A stretch of DNA of 39,424 nucleotides from Hyphococcus sp. Lineage in GTDB: Bacteria; Pseudomonadota; Alphaproteobacteria; Caulobacterales; Parvularculaceae. Where the stretch lies: contig JAJFGE010000155.1 of the NCBI GenBank assembly GCA_021776295.1, positions 1 through 39,424 on the forward strand, in the 5' to 3' direction. Position numbers and translations under genes: made by a program. Shown piece by piece: positions 24,018 to 32,879 of this stretch (positions within the stretch are counted from its first letter, which is position 1; every line of letters starts with the position of its first letter). The notes beneath the pieces were generated by a model that was not told the origin of the DNA, ran no database searches, and was given only the letters and a program-made list of their open reading frames with translations.

Positions 24018-26174
24018 ATGACAGTTAGAGCCGTAGAACAGTTTGCCGATCCGGATCTCAGCGCCAGCGTGCTGCGGCGCGCTTATCGACGTTTGGCCTA
24101 TCTTGTTCTGGAGCGGGCCGGCGCGTGGGCAAGGGCTGGCCTTGAACCGGTCGGGGTTTGGGCGCCGGTGGCTATTGGCGTCGGCGCCGGCGTTTACTTC
24201 GGGCTAAAAACTGAGCCGCATGCAGCGCTCGCTATCGGGCTCATGCTTGGCGCTTTGAGCGTTGCAGTTTTTGCGCACAACCGCCACGGGCCGAGCAGCA
24301 AGGTGCTTGTCGGACTGGTTTTGATGGCGCTCGGCTTTGCCTCTGCGGACTGGCGGACATCGCAAGTTGCAGCGCCGGTTCTTGACCGCGAGCTTGGCAT
24401 CGGATGGGTGACGGGCGAGTTGATCAGCATTGAAGATCGCGCGCGTATGCGGCGCATGATTGTTGCGCTCCATGGCGTGGACGGGCTTGTCGAGGACGAT
24501 TTGCCGGCGCGGGCGCGCATCAGTTGGCGTGGCGCGGAATTGAATGCCGCGCCCGGCGACATCATCCGTCTGCGCGCCGGGCTTGGCCCGCCGCCGCCGC
24601 CGGCCGCGCTCGGGACGTTCAATTTTTCGCGGCGGCTATATTTTCAAAGAATTGGCGCACTCGGCTTCGCGGTAAGCCCGCCGCAAGTTGTCGCCAAGGC
24701 TGAAACGGGGCGAGGTTATGTGCTCCGCACACAAATTGAAACCATTCGCGCCAGTTTATTACATAGAATAACCAAGGCTGCGCCGGGGGAAGGGGGCGCG
24801 ATTGTCGCCGCTATCGTCACCGGCAAGCGCGATGCCATCACGCCGCGCTCAAAGGCTGCGTTGCGCGATGCGGGACTGGCGCATATGCTGGCGATTTCCG
24901 GGATGCATATGGGGATTGCTACGGGGCTAATATTTTTCACAGTGCGTTTTGGCCTGGCGGCGATTGAGCCTTTGGCGCTGCATTATCCGATAAAAAAATG
25001 GGCGGCGTCGGCGGCGTTATTATCCGGTTTTGCCTATCTGATATTGTCCGGCGGCGGATGGTCAGCGCGGCGCGCGTTCATCACGACGGCGATTATGTTT
25101 GCGGCCATATTGGTGGGCAGGCGCGCATTATCGCTTCGAAATCTCGCCATCGCCGCCTCTATCATCTTGTTGACGACGCCGGAGGCGCTCTTTCACCCGG
25201 GCTTTCAAATGTCGTTTGCCGCGGTTACCGCCTTGGTCGCCGGTTATGAATGGTATGGCCGCCGCGCTGATCGCGATCGCAGTTTTTCCGTGCTGGCCCG
25301 GGTCAAGCGCTATGCAATTGCGCTTGGCCTCACCGACACAATCGCTGCAATCGCGACCGCGCCTTTTGCGCTTTATCATTTCAACCGGGTTGCGCTTTAT
25401 TCACTGCCGGCCAACGTTTTGGCGATGCCGCTGATGGGCTTCTGGGTGATGCCGGCGGCGATGATGGCGTTGATGCTGGCGCCGTTTGGGCTTGATGGCT
25501 GGGCTTGGCGCGTGTCGGCAGAGGGTGTTGAGGCGATGTTGGCGATTGCAACGGAGGTCTCCAGCTGGCGCGGTGCGGTGTCGCTGACTTGGCAATGGCC
25601 GCACGGCGCTTTGCTGGTGATGACCTTTGGCGGTTTATGGCTTTGTCTGGCGCGCTCGCCATTGCGACTGGCCGGCATCGCCGCCATCCCGCTCACCGCG
25701 TTGATAGTTTTGACGGCGCCGCCGCCGCAGGTTTTTGTCGCCGCATCGGGCTTGAACGCCGGCGTGACTTTGCCGGATGGCAAACGGATGGCTGTCTTCA
25801 GCACAAGGCGCGACCGGTTTTCAGCGTCGGTCTGGGGCGAGGCCGCAGGTTTTGACGGCGAGGGCGCGCGGCCCCTGGCCATGAATGAGATTGGCGCCTG
25901 TGATGCGCGGGGCTGCGTTTTAACCATCAACACGAAAGTCGCGGCGTTTATAGCGGACCGCCGCGCGCTCGGCGAAGATTGCGCCCGCGCGGATTTGGTG
26001 GTGGCGTTCTTCCCGGTTAGTTCGGCTGATTGGCGCAGATGCGATGCGGTTCTTATTGACCGTCGCTCAGTGTGGCGGCGCGGCGCGCATGCAGTGTGGC
26101 TAAAGCCCGACAGCGCGATTAAAATTACCACCGTAGTCGAGCAATCCGGCCGTCGCCCGTGGACGGGAAATTAG
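24018..26174 (+). CDS. comEC: ComEC/Rec2-type DNA uptake channel protein
   Basis: A large inner-membrane protein (718 residues from ATG 24018, 732 from ATG 23976) of the channel family that carries single-stranded DNA across the cytoplasmic membrane during natural transformation. Order of parts: N-terminal helices (about 45-110), a DUF4131 beta-rich domain (about 120-215), then the polytopic Competence domain (about 235-520) with ISGMHMG near 292, and a soluble C-terminal part with two cysteines (CDARGC). The metallo-beta-lactamase signature HxHxDH, usual at the end of many ComEC proteins, is missing, as in a number of alphaproteobacterial homologues. Neither start has a good ribosome binding site. 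No other competence genes are visible, so DNA uptake is not proven. Confidence 0.9.
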   Translation: MTVRAVEQFADPDLSASVLRRAYRRLAYLVLERAGAWARAGLEPVGVWAPVAIGVGAGVYFGLKTEPHAALAIGLMLGALSVAVFAHNRHGPSSKVLVGLVLMALGFASADWRTSQVAAPVLDRELGIGWVTGELISIEDRARMRRMIVALHGVDGLVEDDLPARARISWRGAELNAAPGDIIRLRAGLGPPPPPAALGTFNFSRRLYFQRIGALGFAVSPPQVVAKAETGRGYVLRTQIETIRASLLHRITKAAPGEGGAIVAAIVTGKRDAITPRSKAALRDAGLAHMLAISGMHMGIATGLIFFTVRFGLAAIEPLALHYPIKKWAASAALLSGFAYLILSGGGWSARRAFITTAIMFAAILVGRRALSLRNLAIAASIILLTTPEALFHPGFQMSFAAVTALVAGYEWYGRRADRDRSFSVLARVKRYAIALGLTDTIAAIATAPFALYHFNRVALYSLPANVLAMPLMGFWVMPAAMMALMLAPFGLDGWAWRVSAEGVEAMLAIATEVSSWRGAVSLTWQWPHGALLVMTFGGLWLCLARSPLRLAGIAAIPLTALIVLTAPPPQVFVAASGLNAGVTLPDGKRMAVFSTRRDRFSASVWGEAAGFDGEGARPLAMNEIGACDARGCVLTINTKVAAFIADRRALGEDCARADLVVAFFPVSSADWRRCDAVLIDRRSVWRRGAHAVWLKPDSAIKITTVVEQSGRRPWTGN

Positions 26175-26218
26175 AGCATCTGGTGATTACTCAGGTTCAG
26201 GTCCAAACCTACTTCCCG

Positions 26219-26294
26219 CTCATCCCCGCGAAAGCGGGATCCAGAAGAATGCGCGCCGGATGTGGCTCTGGGTCCCCGCTTTCGCGGGGATGAG
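26219..26294. repeat. CCCCGCGAAAGCGGGG-type long inverted repeat between comEC and lexA
   Basis: The arms at 26219-26245 and 26267-26294 are near-perfect inverted copies, with one insertion and one mismatch. Each arm includes its own ccccgc-gaaa-gcggg hairpin. This is a well-spread alphaproteobacterial repeat family. It sits between convergent comEC and lexA and could end transcription from both sides. Confidence 0.8.
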
Positions 26295-26335
26295 TGGAAA
26301 TGTTAGTGCATGGCTCAGGTTTATCGCTCGGCGCT

Positions 26336-27043
26336 TTAATAACGCCGCATCAGCGCCACTAGCTTGCCCTGAACCGAGACCCGGTCCGGGCCGTAGATGC
26401 GGGTTTCATAGGCGGGATTGGCCGCTTCCAGCGCAACCGAGGCGCCTTTTTTGCGCAGCTGTTTCAGGGTTGCTTCTTCCTCGTCAACCAGCGCGACTAC
26501 GACATCGCCACTGGAGGCGTCATCGCAGCGTTTGATGATCGCCAGATCGCCATTGTGGATGCCGGCATTGATCATCGATTCACCCTGGACTTCGAGAATG
26601 TAGTGCTCGCCGGGCCCCATCAGCGCAGCGGGAGCAGGAATGCGGTCAACCTCGTGCTGGATGGCTTCTATCGGCGTACCGGCGGCGATACGGCCAAGCA
26701 CCGGCAGTTCGCTCATGCCTTCGAGACTGGCGGTTGCAGCGGGCGCAGGGCGGGTCCGGCTCTTGAAATTGCCAGCGACGACGGAGGGCGAAAATCCGCG
26801 CGGCTGCGGCGTGTTTGCGGCTGCCATCTCGTCGGGCAGGCGCACAACCTCCAGCGCACGGGCGCGATTGGGTAGGCGGCGAATAAACTCGCGCTCCTCA
26901 AGGGCGGTAATTAGCCGGTGGATGCCGGATTTTGACCGCAGCCCGAGCGCGTCCTTCATCTCGTCAAAGGACGGCGACACCCCGGTCTCAACAATCCGGT
27001 CATTGATGTATATCAGCAGCTCATGTTGTTTCTTCGTAAGCAT
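26336..27043 (-). CDS. lexA: LexA repressor, SOS regulator
   Basis: A 235-residue SOS repressor. The N-terminal winged helix (about residues 1-70) has the [29 protein letters not shown] stretch that contacts the alphaproteobacterial GTTC-N7-GTTC operator. The autocleavage parts are complete: the Ala-Gly bond in [11 protein letters not shown], Ser in GESM and Lys in EATLKQL. The ATG at 27043 is chosen because ggagag stands just upstream and [10 protein letters not shown] is the family N-terminus; the longer frame up to 27151 would pass through this ribosome binding site. An SOS box at 27164-27178, about 120 bases upstream, indicates autoregulation. It is downstream of trpC on the same strand. 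Confidence 0.97.
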   Translation of the reverse strand: MLTKKQHELLIYINDRIVETGVSPSFDEMKDALGLRSKSGIHRLITALEEREFIRRLPNRARALEVVRLPDEMAAANTPQPRGFSPSVVAGNFKSRTRPAPAATASLEGMSELPVLGRIAAGTPIEAIQHEVDRIPAPAALMGPGEHYILEVQGESMINAGIHNGDLAIIKRCDDASSGDVVVALVDEEEATLKQLRKKGASVALEAANPAYETRIYGPDRVSVQGKLVALMRRY

Positions 27044-27163
27044 CATCTCTCCTCGACAGAGTAGTCGCGCCTTGGCCATTGTTTTTGGCCCGTTGTTATT
27101 GCTGGCCCTCAACCAAAGGCTGTTTCCACCGCCGAAACGACAGAAGAACAAAACAACAACGAT

Positions 27164-27178
27164 GTTCTATGCATGTTC
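27164..27178. promoter_or_regulatory. SOS box (LexA operator) upstream of lexA
   Basis: GTTC (27164-27167), 7 bases (tatgcat), GTTC (27175-27178): the exact direct-repeat operator known for alphaproteobacterial LexA. It is in the 180-base gap between trpC and lexA and supports feedback control of lexA. Confidence 0.88.
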
Positions 27179-27227
27179 TAATTGCGCGTCAACAGGGTTA
27201 AGGCCCGGGCGTGGGCGCGGTCCCGGT

Positions 27228-28022
27228 TTAGACGACAGCAGGGGGCATTAGCAGCGTCCGGGTTGCGGCTTCAACATCGGCTTGGCGCATCAGGCTCTCG
27301 CCGACCAGGAACGCCTTCGCGCCATAGCCGCGAAGTGTGACGAGGTCTTGGTGTGCGGCGATGCCGCTCTCGCTGACCAGGACAGCGCTGCGCGGCGCAG
27401 TAGCACACAGCTCAGAGGTTACCTGAAGTGAAGTCTTAAATGTATTTAGGCTTCGGTTATTTATGCCGATTAAGTTCGCATTAAGGTTAATGGATCGGTC
27501 CATCTCGGCGCGATTATGAACCTCGACCAGCGTATCGAGCCCTGATTCGCCCGCGGCCTTATACAGCTCGCAGGCCTGTAGGTCTGACAGACAGGCCATA
27601 ATCAGGAGGATACAGTCCGCGCCCCAGGCCCGTGATTCGATAATTTGATAGGGGTCGATGATGAAATCCTTGCGCAGGACCGGCAAGGAACAGGCAGCGC
27701 GCGCGGCTTTGAGAAAGTCTGGCGAGCCTTGAAAGCTTGGACCGTCGGTTAAGACGGAAAGGCAGGCCGCGCCGCCGGCGGCGTATGCGCGCGCGTGGTC
27801 GGCGGGATTGAAATCCCGCCTAATCAGTCCTTTGGACGGGCTGGCCTTTTTAATCTCCGCAATCAGCGCGAATCCGTCAGCGGCCTTTTTAATGAGCGCA
27901 TTGCGAAACCCGCGCGGCCGGGTCTGTTTCGCAAGCGTCTCCAGCGCGCCAATCGGCGCATTGGCTTTTGCGGCGGCGACCTCCTCACGCTTATAGACGA
28001 TGATGTCGTCAAGAATACTCAT
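27228..28022 (-). CDS. trpC: Indole-3-glycerol phosphate synthase
   Basis: A 264-residue (beta/alpha)8-barrel enzyme that closes the ring of carboxyphenylaminodeoxyribulose phosphate to give indole-3-glycerol phosphate. Active-site marks are [12 protein letters not shown] (lysine and phosphate contacts), [13 protein letters not shown], and the later [10 protein letters not shown] and SESGI segments. It is monofunctional, with no fused TrpF. The ATG overlaps the trpD stop by 4 bases (ATGA), so translation is probably coupled. The moaC/moeA genes that follow trpC in several related genomes are absent; lexA comes next. Confidence 0.97.
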   Translation of the reverse strand: MSILDDIIVYKREEVAAAKANAPIGALETLAKQTRPRGFRNALIKKAADGFALIAEIKKASPSKGLIRRDFNPADHARAYAAGGAACLSVLTDGPSFQGSPDFLKAARAACSLPVLRKDFIIDPYQIIESRAWGADCILLIMACLSDLQACELYKAAGESGLDTLVEVHNRAEMDRSINLNANLIGINNRSLNTFKTSLQVTSELCATAPRSAVLVSESGIAAHQDLVTLRGYGAKAFLVGESLMRQADVEAATRTLLMPPAVV

Positions 28023-29038
28023 GCCGGCCCGTTTGAAAGTGCGACAAGCTTTGCAAGCGCGGCCTTAGCGGCGCCATCGTCAATCGCGCGTTCTGCCAGC
28101 CTTGCCGCTTCCTTTAGATTCTGCGCTTTGTCGGCGATAGTTAACGCCGCAGCGGCGTTGAGGACGGCGATGTCGCGATAGGCGCCGGCCGCGCCATCAA
28201 GCAGGCGGGTAAGCGCGGCGGCGTTCTCTTCCGGGTCGCCGCCTTTTAAATCTTTGATTGTTGCGCGCTTCAGTCCCGCCTGTTCCGGCGTCACTTCAAA
28301 TTCCTCGACCACGCCCTCACGCAACGCCGCCACATAAGTCGGCCCAGTGGTAGTCAATTCATCAAGACCGTCCGCGCCATGCACCACCCAGGCGGCCTCA
28401 ACGCCAAGCCGGGGCAGGGTTTGCGCTATGGGGAGAATGAGGTCGCGGGCAAACACGCCCATCAACTGGCGCTTGGCGCCGGCGGGGTTTGAGAGCGGGC
28501 CGAGAACATTAAACATCGTGCGCACGCCCAGACCTTTGCGCGCCGCAGCGGCATGGCCTACTGCCTTGTGGTGCAGAGGCGCGAACATGAACCCCACCTT
28601 GGCTTCATGGATGCAGCGGGAAATCAAGTCCGGCCCAATCTCCAGCTTGACGCCGAGGGCGGCCAGCACTTCCGACGAGCCGGATTTCGAAGACGCCGCC
28701 TTGTTGCCATGCTTGGCGACCGGCACGCCGCAGCCGGCGACAATCAACGCGGTTGCGGTTGAGATATTGTAAGTCCCGGCGCCATCGCCGCCAGTGCCGC
28801 AAGTGTCGATGGCGTCCGCCGGCGCATCGACCCGCACGGCCATCGCCCGCATTGCTTCCGCCGCAGCGGTGATTTCCGCAACCGTCTCGCCGCGCGCGCG
28901 CAGAGCGGTGAGGAAGCCGGCAATTTCGATATCGCTTGCCGCGCCGGACAAAATCGCGTCCATGGCGGCACGCATTTCATCCGGGGCGAGCGGCGCGCCG
29001 GAAACCGCCAGACTCAAAAATGGCGTAAACCCGCTCAT
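28019..29038 (-). CDS. trpD: Anthranilate phosphoribosyltransferase
   Basis: Transfers phosphoribosyl from PRPP to anthranilate, the second step of tryptophan synthesis. The 339-residue product carries the PRPP-binding DTCGTGGDG motif (about residues 79-87), the [12 protein letters not shown] stretch and [19 protein letters not shown]. It is monofunctional, with no glutaminase domain fused. It overlaps trpG upstream and trpC downstream by 4 bases each (ATGA), giving a tight trpG-trpD-trpC unit. Confidence 0.97.
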   Translation of the reverse strand: MSGFTPFLSLAVSGAPLAPDEMRAAMDAILSGAASDIEIAGFLTALRARGETVAEITAAAEAMRAMAVRVDAPADAIDTCGTGGDGAGTYNISTATALIVAGCGVPVAKHGNKAASSKSGSSEVLAALGVKLEIGPDLISRCIHEAKVGFMFAPLHHKAVGHAAAARKGLGVRTMFNVLGPLSNPAGAKRQLMGVFARDLILPIAQTLPRLGVEAAWVVHGADGLDELTTTGPTYVAALREGVVEEFEVTPEQAGLKRATIKDLKGGDPEENAAALTRLLDGAAGAYRDIAVLNAAAALTIADKAQNLKEAARLAERAIDDGAAKAALAKLVALSNGPA

Positions 29039-29613
29039 CGCGTCGCCATCTTCATGAAGTTGGCGAAAATCTCCGTGCCATAGTCAGAAGCGATGCTTTC
29101 GGGATGAAACTGTACCCCGACGATCGGTAAATCCTTATGCACCACCGCCATTAGCTCATTATCGTCTTCAGCAGACGCCGCGGCAATAAGGTCTGACGGC
29201 AGTCTGGCGCGTTCAGCGACCAGCGAATGATAGCGCGTCGCGATGAAAGGCGAGGCCAGGCCTTCGAACAATTCGCCGTCGTCATGGAGGATGTTGCATG
29301 TCTTGCCATGCATCAAATGTTCAGCCCGGACGATGCGCCCGCCGAAATGCTGGACGATGGCCTGCATGCCGAGGCAAACGCCGAACACCGGTTTGCGCGC
29401 CGCCGCTGCGGCAGCGATGAGATCAAGGCATATGCCCGCTTCATTTGGCGTGCGCGGCCCCGGTGAGATGACGATGGCCCTGGCGTCAGAGCCGACCGCC
29501 GCCTCAGCGCTGATCACATCATTGCGCTTGATCGCCACCTCTTCACCGCTCGCTCCAACCAGATGAACGAGGTTGTGGGTGAAGCTGTCATAATTATCGA
29601 TCAGCAAAATCAT
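29035..29613 (-). CDS. trpG: Anthranilate synthase component II (glutamine amidotransferase)
   Basis: The 192-residue class I glutaminase subunit, which supplies ammonia to TrpE. The catalytic triad is visible: Cys in GVCLGMQ, and His and Glu in QFHPES. The N-terminus MILLIDNYDSFTHNLVHL is typical and fixes the ATG at 29613; the open frame extends much further upstream but without homology. It is the first gene of trpG-trpD-trpC. Its partner trpE lies 3.3 kb away, beyond two unrelated genes, so trpG must have its own promoter in or near 29614-29716, where no clear promoter or attenuator was recognised. Confidence 0.97.
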   Translation of the reverse strand: MILLIDNYDSFTHNLVHLVGASGEEVAIKRNDVISAEAAVGSDARAIVISPGPRTPNEAGICLDLIAAAAAARKPVFGVCLGMQAIVQHFGGRIVRAEHLMHGKTCNILHDDGELFEGLASPFIATRYHSLVAERARLPSDLIAAASAEDDNELMAVVHKDLPIVGVQFHPESIASDYGTEIFANFMKMATR

Positions 29614-29715
29614 TGAAATCCCGAGAATCAGCGAATGTAGAAGATTGGCAGGTTTAACGCCGCAGCGCGAGGGCGCAAGCGGTCCCGCAGCGTATGGCGG
29701 GACGGCGGATATGCG

Positions 29716-30798
29716 TTGAACCCATGCCGGCGGACGTATGATAGTTTGAAATACAGGCGAGGACATAATTTCGAGGCGCGCAAGCCGGCCATAATCCGGC
29801 TCCGCCGGCCCAATGCAGGGGTCGTGGCTTCTGTCGCCATCGCCCTTACCGGCGTCTTGATTGGCGCAATTTCCTCTTATGTCAGCGAGCTTGGCGCGGT
29901 GGCGAACGCGGCAAAAATTTCCGCCCTCAATGCACCGCTGCGCGACGACCGGCTGTTTGATATGGCCTATCACGCGCGCGCCAAAATTGTCCGCCAGGTT
30001 CTGGCGAGCGCTGATATTACCACTCATGGTCTTGAGCGTTTGGCGGCGCCGCCAATGACGCCGAATCCTCCCACCGGCGAGAAGCCGAAAATCATCATCA
30101 TCTTTGACGATATGGGGATTGATAAGCGCGCCTATGAAAACACCGTTGCGCTTCCGGGCCCGTTGACATTGTCATTTTTGCCGTATGCGAACGATGTCGA
30201 CGTGTTGGCGGCGGCCGCACGTAAGGCGGGCCGCACGGTGATGTTGCATTTGCCGATGGAGCCGGAGGGCGCGGCTGACCCTGGACCGGCGGCGCTGACA
30301 ACAAAGATGACGGGGGTTGCGTTTGTCGATACGCTGATGTGGAACCTTGAGCGGTTTGACGGCTATGTCGCGGTGAACAACCATATGGGCTCAAAGCTGA
30401 CCGCAGACGAAGCGGCGATGAAAACCGTGCTTGCCCACCTTAAACAAGAGGGCGTGTTTTTTCTGGACAGCGTCACAACCGGCGACACAAAAGTGCGCAG
30501 CGCCGCCGCGCGGCTCGGCGTTGATGTGTTCGCGCGCGATGTGTTTCTGGACGCCGAGGCCGGCGACAAAATCGCCATCATAAAGCAGCTTCGCCTGGTT
30601 GAGAGGATCGCAAGACAGACCGGATACGCCGTCGCCATCGCCCATCCGCGCAAGGAAACCCTTGAAGTGCTGGGCCCATGGCTCACCTCCGCCCCGGAAC
30701 GCGGCTTTGAACTGGCGCCAGTGACGGCGCTGGCGGAAATCAGGCGGTGGGAAAAATATCAGGCGCTAGCAATCAAGGCGCCGGCATTGCGCCTGTAA
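29716..30798 (+). CDS. Divergent polysaccharide deacetylase family protein (YibQ-like)
   Basis: A 360-residue envelope protein. A single hydrophobic segment (about residues 35-52) anchors or exports it. The catalytic-like domain (about 125-345) begins with KIIIIFDDMGID, whose paired aspartates match the metal-binding start of the polysaccharide deacetylase fold, and continues with MLHLPMEP, NNHMGSKLT and FFLDSVTTGDTKV. Proteins of the YibQ/DUF610 group often stand near cell-wall hydrolase activators; the substrate is not established. The start is uncertain: TTG 29716 (used) or TTG 29746, with no ATG near. It points away from trpG and is convergent with the DUF885 gene, inside what is normally a continuous trp cluster. 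Confidence 0.85.
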   Translation: MNPCRRTYDSLKYRRGHNFEARKPAIIRLRRPNAGVVASVAIALTGVLIGAISSYVSELGAVANAAKISALNAPLRDDRLFDMAYHARAKIVRQVLASADITTHGLERLAAPPMTPNPPTGEKPKIIIIFDDMGIDKRAYENTVALPGPLTLSFLPYANDVDVLAAAARKAGRTVMLHLPMEPEGAADPGPAALTTKMTGVAFVDTLMWNLERFDGYVAVNNHMGSKLTADEAAMKTVLAHLKQEGVFFLDSVTTGDTKVRSAAARLGVDVFARDVFLDAEAGDKIAIIKQLRLVERIARQTGYAVAIAHPRKETLEVLGPWLTSAPERGFELAPVTALAEIRRWEKYQALAIKAPALRL

Positions 30799-30825
30799 TC
30801 GCGAAGCCATCGTCAAAATCGCGCA

Positions 30826-30855
30826 TAAAATAGGGCGCAGCATGTTGCTGCGCCC
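30826..30855 (-). terminator. Rho-independent terminator of the DUF885 gene
   Basis: Perfect 10-bp stem gggcgcagca (30833-30842) / tgctgcgccc (30846-30855) with a 3-base loop. Read on the minus strand, it is followed by TATTTTAT, which suits termination of the DUF885 transcript. It may also stop the converging deacetylase transcript. Confidence 0.8.
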
Positions 30856-30875
30856 AAAGTCATAAGGCGCACCGG

Positions 30876-32729
30876 TTACGCCGCTTCAGCTTTTTGCTCC
30901 GCGATGTAAGCGTCGATGAGTTCTTCCAGGATCGGAAGCGCGACGGCGCCGCTTTTCAAGACGACATCATGGAAGTCGCGAATGTCAAAATCATCGCCAA
31001 GTTCGGTTTTGGCTTTGTCGCGCAGTTCCAAAATCTTGATCATGCCGATCTTATAGGACAGCGCCTGGCCCGGCAGATCAATATAACGCTCGATTTCCTT
31101 GGTTGCGTCTTCTTCGGTCATCGGGTTGTTGTCTAGCATAAATTTGATGGCTTTCTCGCGCGACCACTTTTTCGAGTGAATGCCGGTATCAACCACCAGA
31201 CGGGCGGCGCGCAACATTTCGTTTTGCAGCCGTCCGAAATCCTGCATCGGATCGGTAAACCGGCCCTGTTCCTTGGCGAGGCGCTCGGCGTAAAGACCCC
31301 ATCCTTCTGTATAGGCGCCAAAGAATGCAAATTTCTGGAACATCGGCACGCCGGTCAATTCCTGTTGAATGGCAATCTGGAAATGGTGCCCCGGCGCGCC
31401 CTCATGATAGGCGACGGTTTCCATTTCGTGTTTTTGCTTTGTCGTCATATCTTTGAGATTGACGTAGTATATCCCCGGGCGCGAACCGTCCGGCGTCGGG
31501 CGGTTATAAAATGCGATGGGCGCCGTTTCCTCGCGCCATTCTTCAACCGCCTTCACTTCCAGTGGCGCTTTTGGCAGGACGTTGAAATATTTATCCACGT
31601 CGGCGTAGATCGCATCGATATAAGCCTTGGACTGATCAAGATAGGCTTGTTTTCCTTCCGGCGTATTGGGAAAGAAATTAGACGGATCGGTTCGCAGAAA
31701 CGTGAAAAATTCCTGCAACGAATCCCCGAAGCCGACCGTCGCCATGATCGCTTTCATTTCGCCGCGAATGCGTTTGACGTCTTTAAGGCCGGTTTTATGA
31801 ATTTCTTTCGCCGTCAGGTCTTTTTCGGTCGTCCAGAAGCTCATCTGGTTTTCATAAAACGCCTTGCCGTCTGGCAAAGCCCACACGCCGTTAGCGCCTT
31901 TAGATTGATCGCGTAGGGATTCAACTTTGGCGATGAACGTCTTCACGGTTTGCTGGAAAGGGCCTGCAAGCGCGGCGACAGCCTCATCTATCAATCGCTG
32001 TTTTTCTGAAGCGTCAATCTCCAACGCATCAACCTTGCCGCGAAAGTCAGCCAGGATCGCGCTGTCTTCATCACTATCGTCGAATGGCGCGCCGGTTATG
32101 ACGTTTAGCGCATCCTTGATGACCGGATCGAATGAGAAAGATGTTGGAACCACGCCGCGCTCTGCGGCCATATCGATTCCTTCACTCAATTGCTCGCCAG
32201 CGACTTTAAGGCCGTTAAGGCGCGAGATATACGCCTCTGCATCGGAGACATTATCGACGCGGTGAATGTTCTGCATGAACGTGACCGGGAAGGTCATCGG
32301 ATTGTTCATGGTGGAAAAAGCATAGCCATGAAAACGGTATCGATGCCCGGCGATGGCGCGCTCCTGAAGAAACTCAAAGATTCGGTAGCTGACTTGTGAC
32401 GCTTCGGAGAGCTTTTCACGGTTGATGTTCGCGCGAAGGCGCACAAGGTCTTGTTTGGTTTCTTCGTGCTGACGAATAGCTTCCGTGTCGGAAAAGTCAT
32501 CCCATTCGCCGTAGCGCTCGGTCTTCATGCCGAGCTGGGCCTGAAACAGTGGCGAATTGGCAATGTTACGCTGGAAGATTTCTGCAAAGAAGGCCTCGAG
32601 CTTTTGGTCTTCTGTTTGCTCTGCTGCTTGCTGTGTCGCTTGCGCTGTGTCTTGTGCATAAACAAGCGGATTGGCGAACATCACAAGCGCGCTCGTCGCG
32701 GCGAGCCAGGTTTTCAAATTGTTGGTCAA
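30876..32729 (-). CDS. DUF885 family secreted metalloprotease-like protein
   Basis: A 617-residue DUF885 protein. The zinc-binding motif VAYHEGAPGHHFQIAIQ is clear (His, Glu and His-His), and the helical surroundings fit M32/thimet-like peptidases, so a periplasmic or outer-membrane peptidase is plausible; the substrate is unknown. The TTG at 32729 is chosen because it begins a Sec signal peptide (LTNNLKTWLAATSALVMFANPLVYA) and follows aggggac; the upstream start at 32789 would put 20 polar residues ahead of the signal. It follows trpE on the same strand after about 150 bases and ends at a strong terminator. It interrupts the usual trpE-trpG neighbourhood. Confidence 0.88.
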   Translation of the reverse strand: MTNNLKTWLAATSALVMFANPLVYAQDTAQATQQAAEQTEDQKLEAFFAEIFQRNIANSPLFQAQLGMKTERYGEWDDFSDTEAIRQHEETKQDLVRLRANINREKLSEASQVSYRIFEFLQERAIAGHRYRFHGYAFSTMNNPMTFPVTFMQNIHRVDNVSDAEAYISRLNGLKVAGEQLSEGIDMAAERGVVPTSFSFDPVIKDALNVITGAPFDDSDEDSAILADFRGKVDALEIDASEKQRLIDEAVAALAGPFQQTVKTFIAKVESLRDQSKGANGVWALPDGKAFYENQMSFWTTEKDLTAKEIHKTGLKDVKRIRGEMKAIMATVGFGDSLQEFFTFLRTDPSNFFPNTPEGKQAYLDQSKAYIDAIYADVDKYFNVLPKAPLEVKAVEEWREETAPIAFYNRPTPDGSRPGIYYVNLKDMTTKQKHEMETVAYHEGAPGHHFQIAIQQELTGVPMFQKFAFFGAYTEGWGLYAERLAKEQGRFTDPMQDFGRLQNEMLRAARLVVDTGIHSKKWSREKAIKFMLDNNPMTEEDATKEIERYIDLPGQALSYKIGMIKILELRDKAKTELGDDFDIRDFHDVVLKSGAVALPILEELIDAYIAEQKAEAA

Positions 32730-32879
32730 AGCGTGTCCCCTATATTTTTGTGTCCGTCTAAGCCGCGCAAGCCATTTTGGCCCGCACATGACCCTACCTC
32801 ATAGTCTAGTTGAGAGGCTCTGTTTGCGGCTTCGTCGCACATATTGGTCGCCTCGTCGCAAACAAAGTGATGCGCCGTC

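Noticed and set aside
27044-27151. Longer LexA start at 27151
   Set aside because: The added N-terminus is not found in LexA and the ribosome binding site for the ATG at 27043 lies inside it.
29614-30027. N-terminal extension of TrpG up to 30027
   Set aside because: It overlaps the divergent deacetylase gene and shows no similarity to anthranilate synthase component II.
32822-32863. gtttgcg...cgcaaac inverted repeat between trpE and the DUF885 gene as a terminator
   Set aside because: The stem is only 7 bp with a 28-base loop and no U-run on the minus strand.
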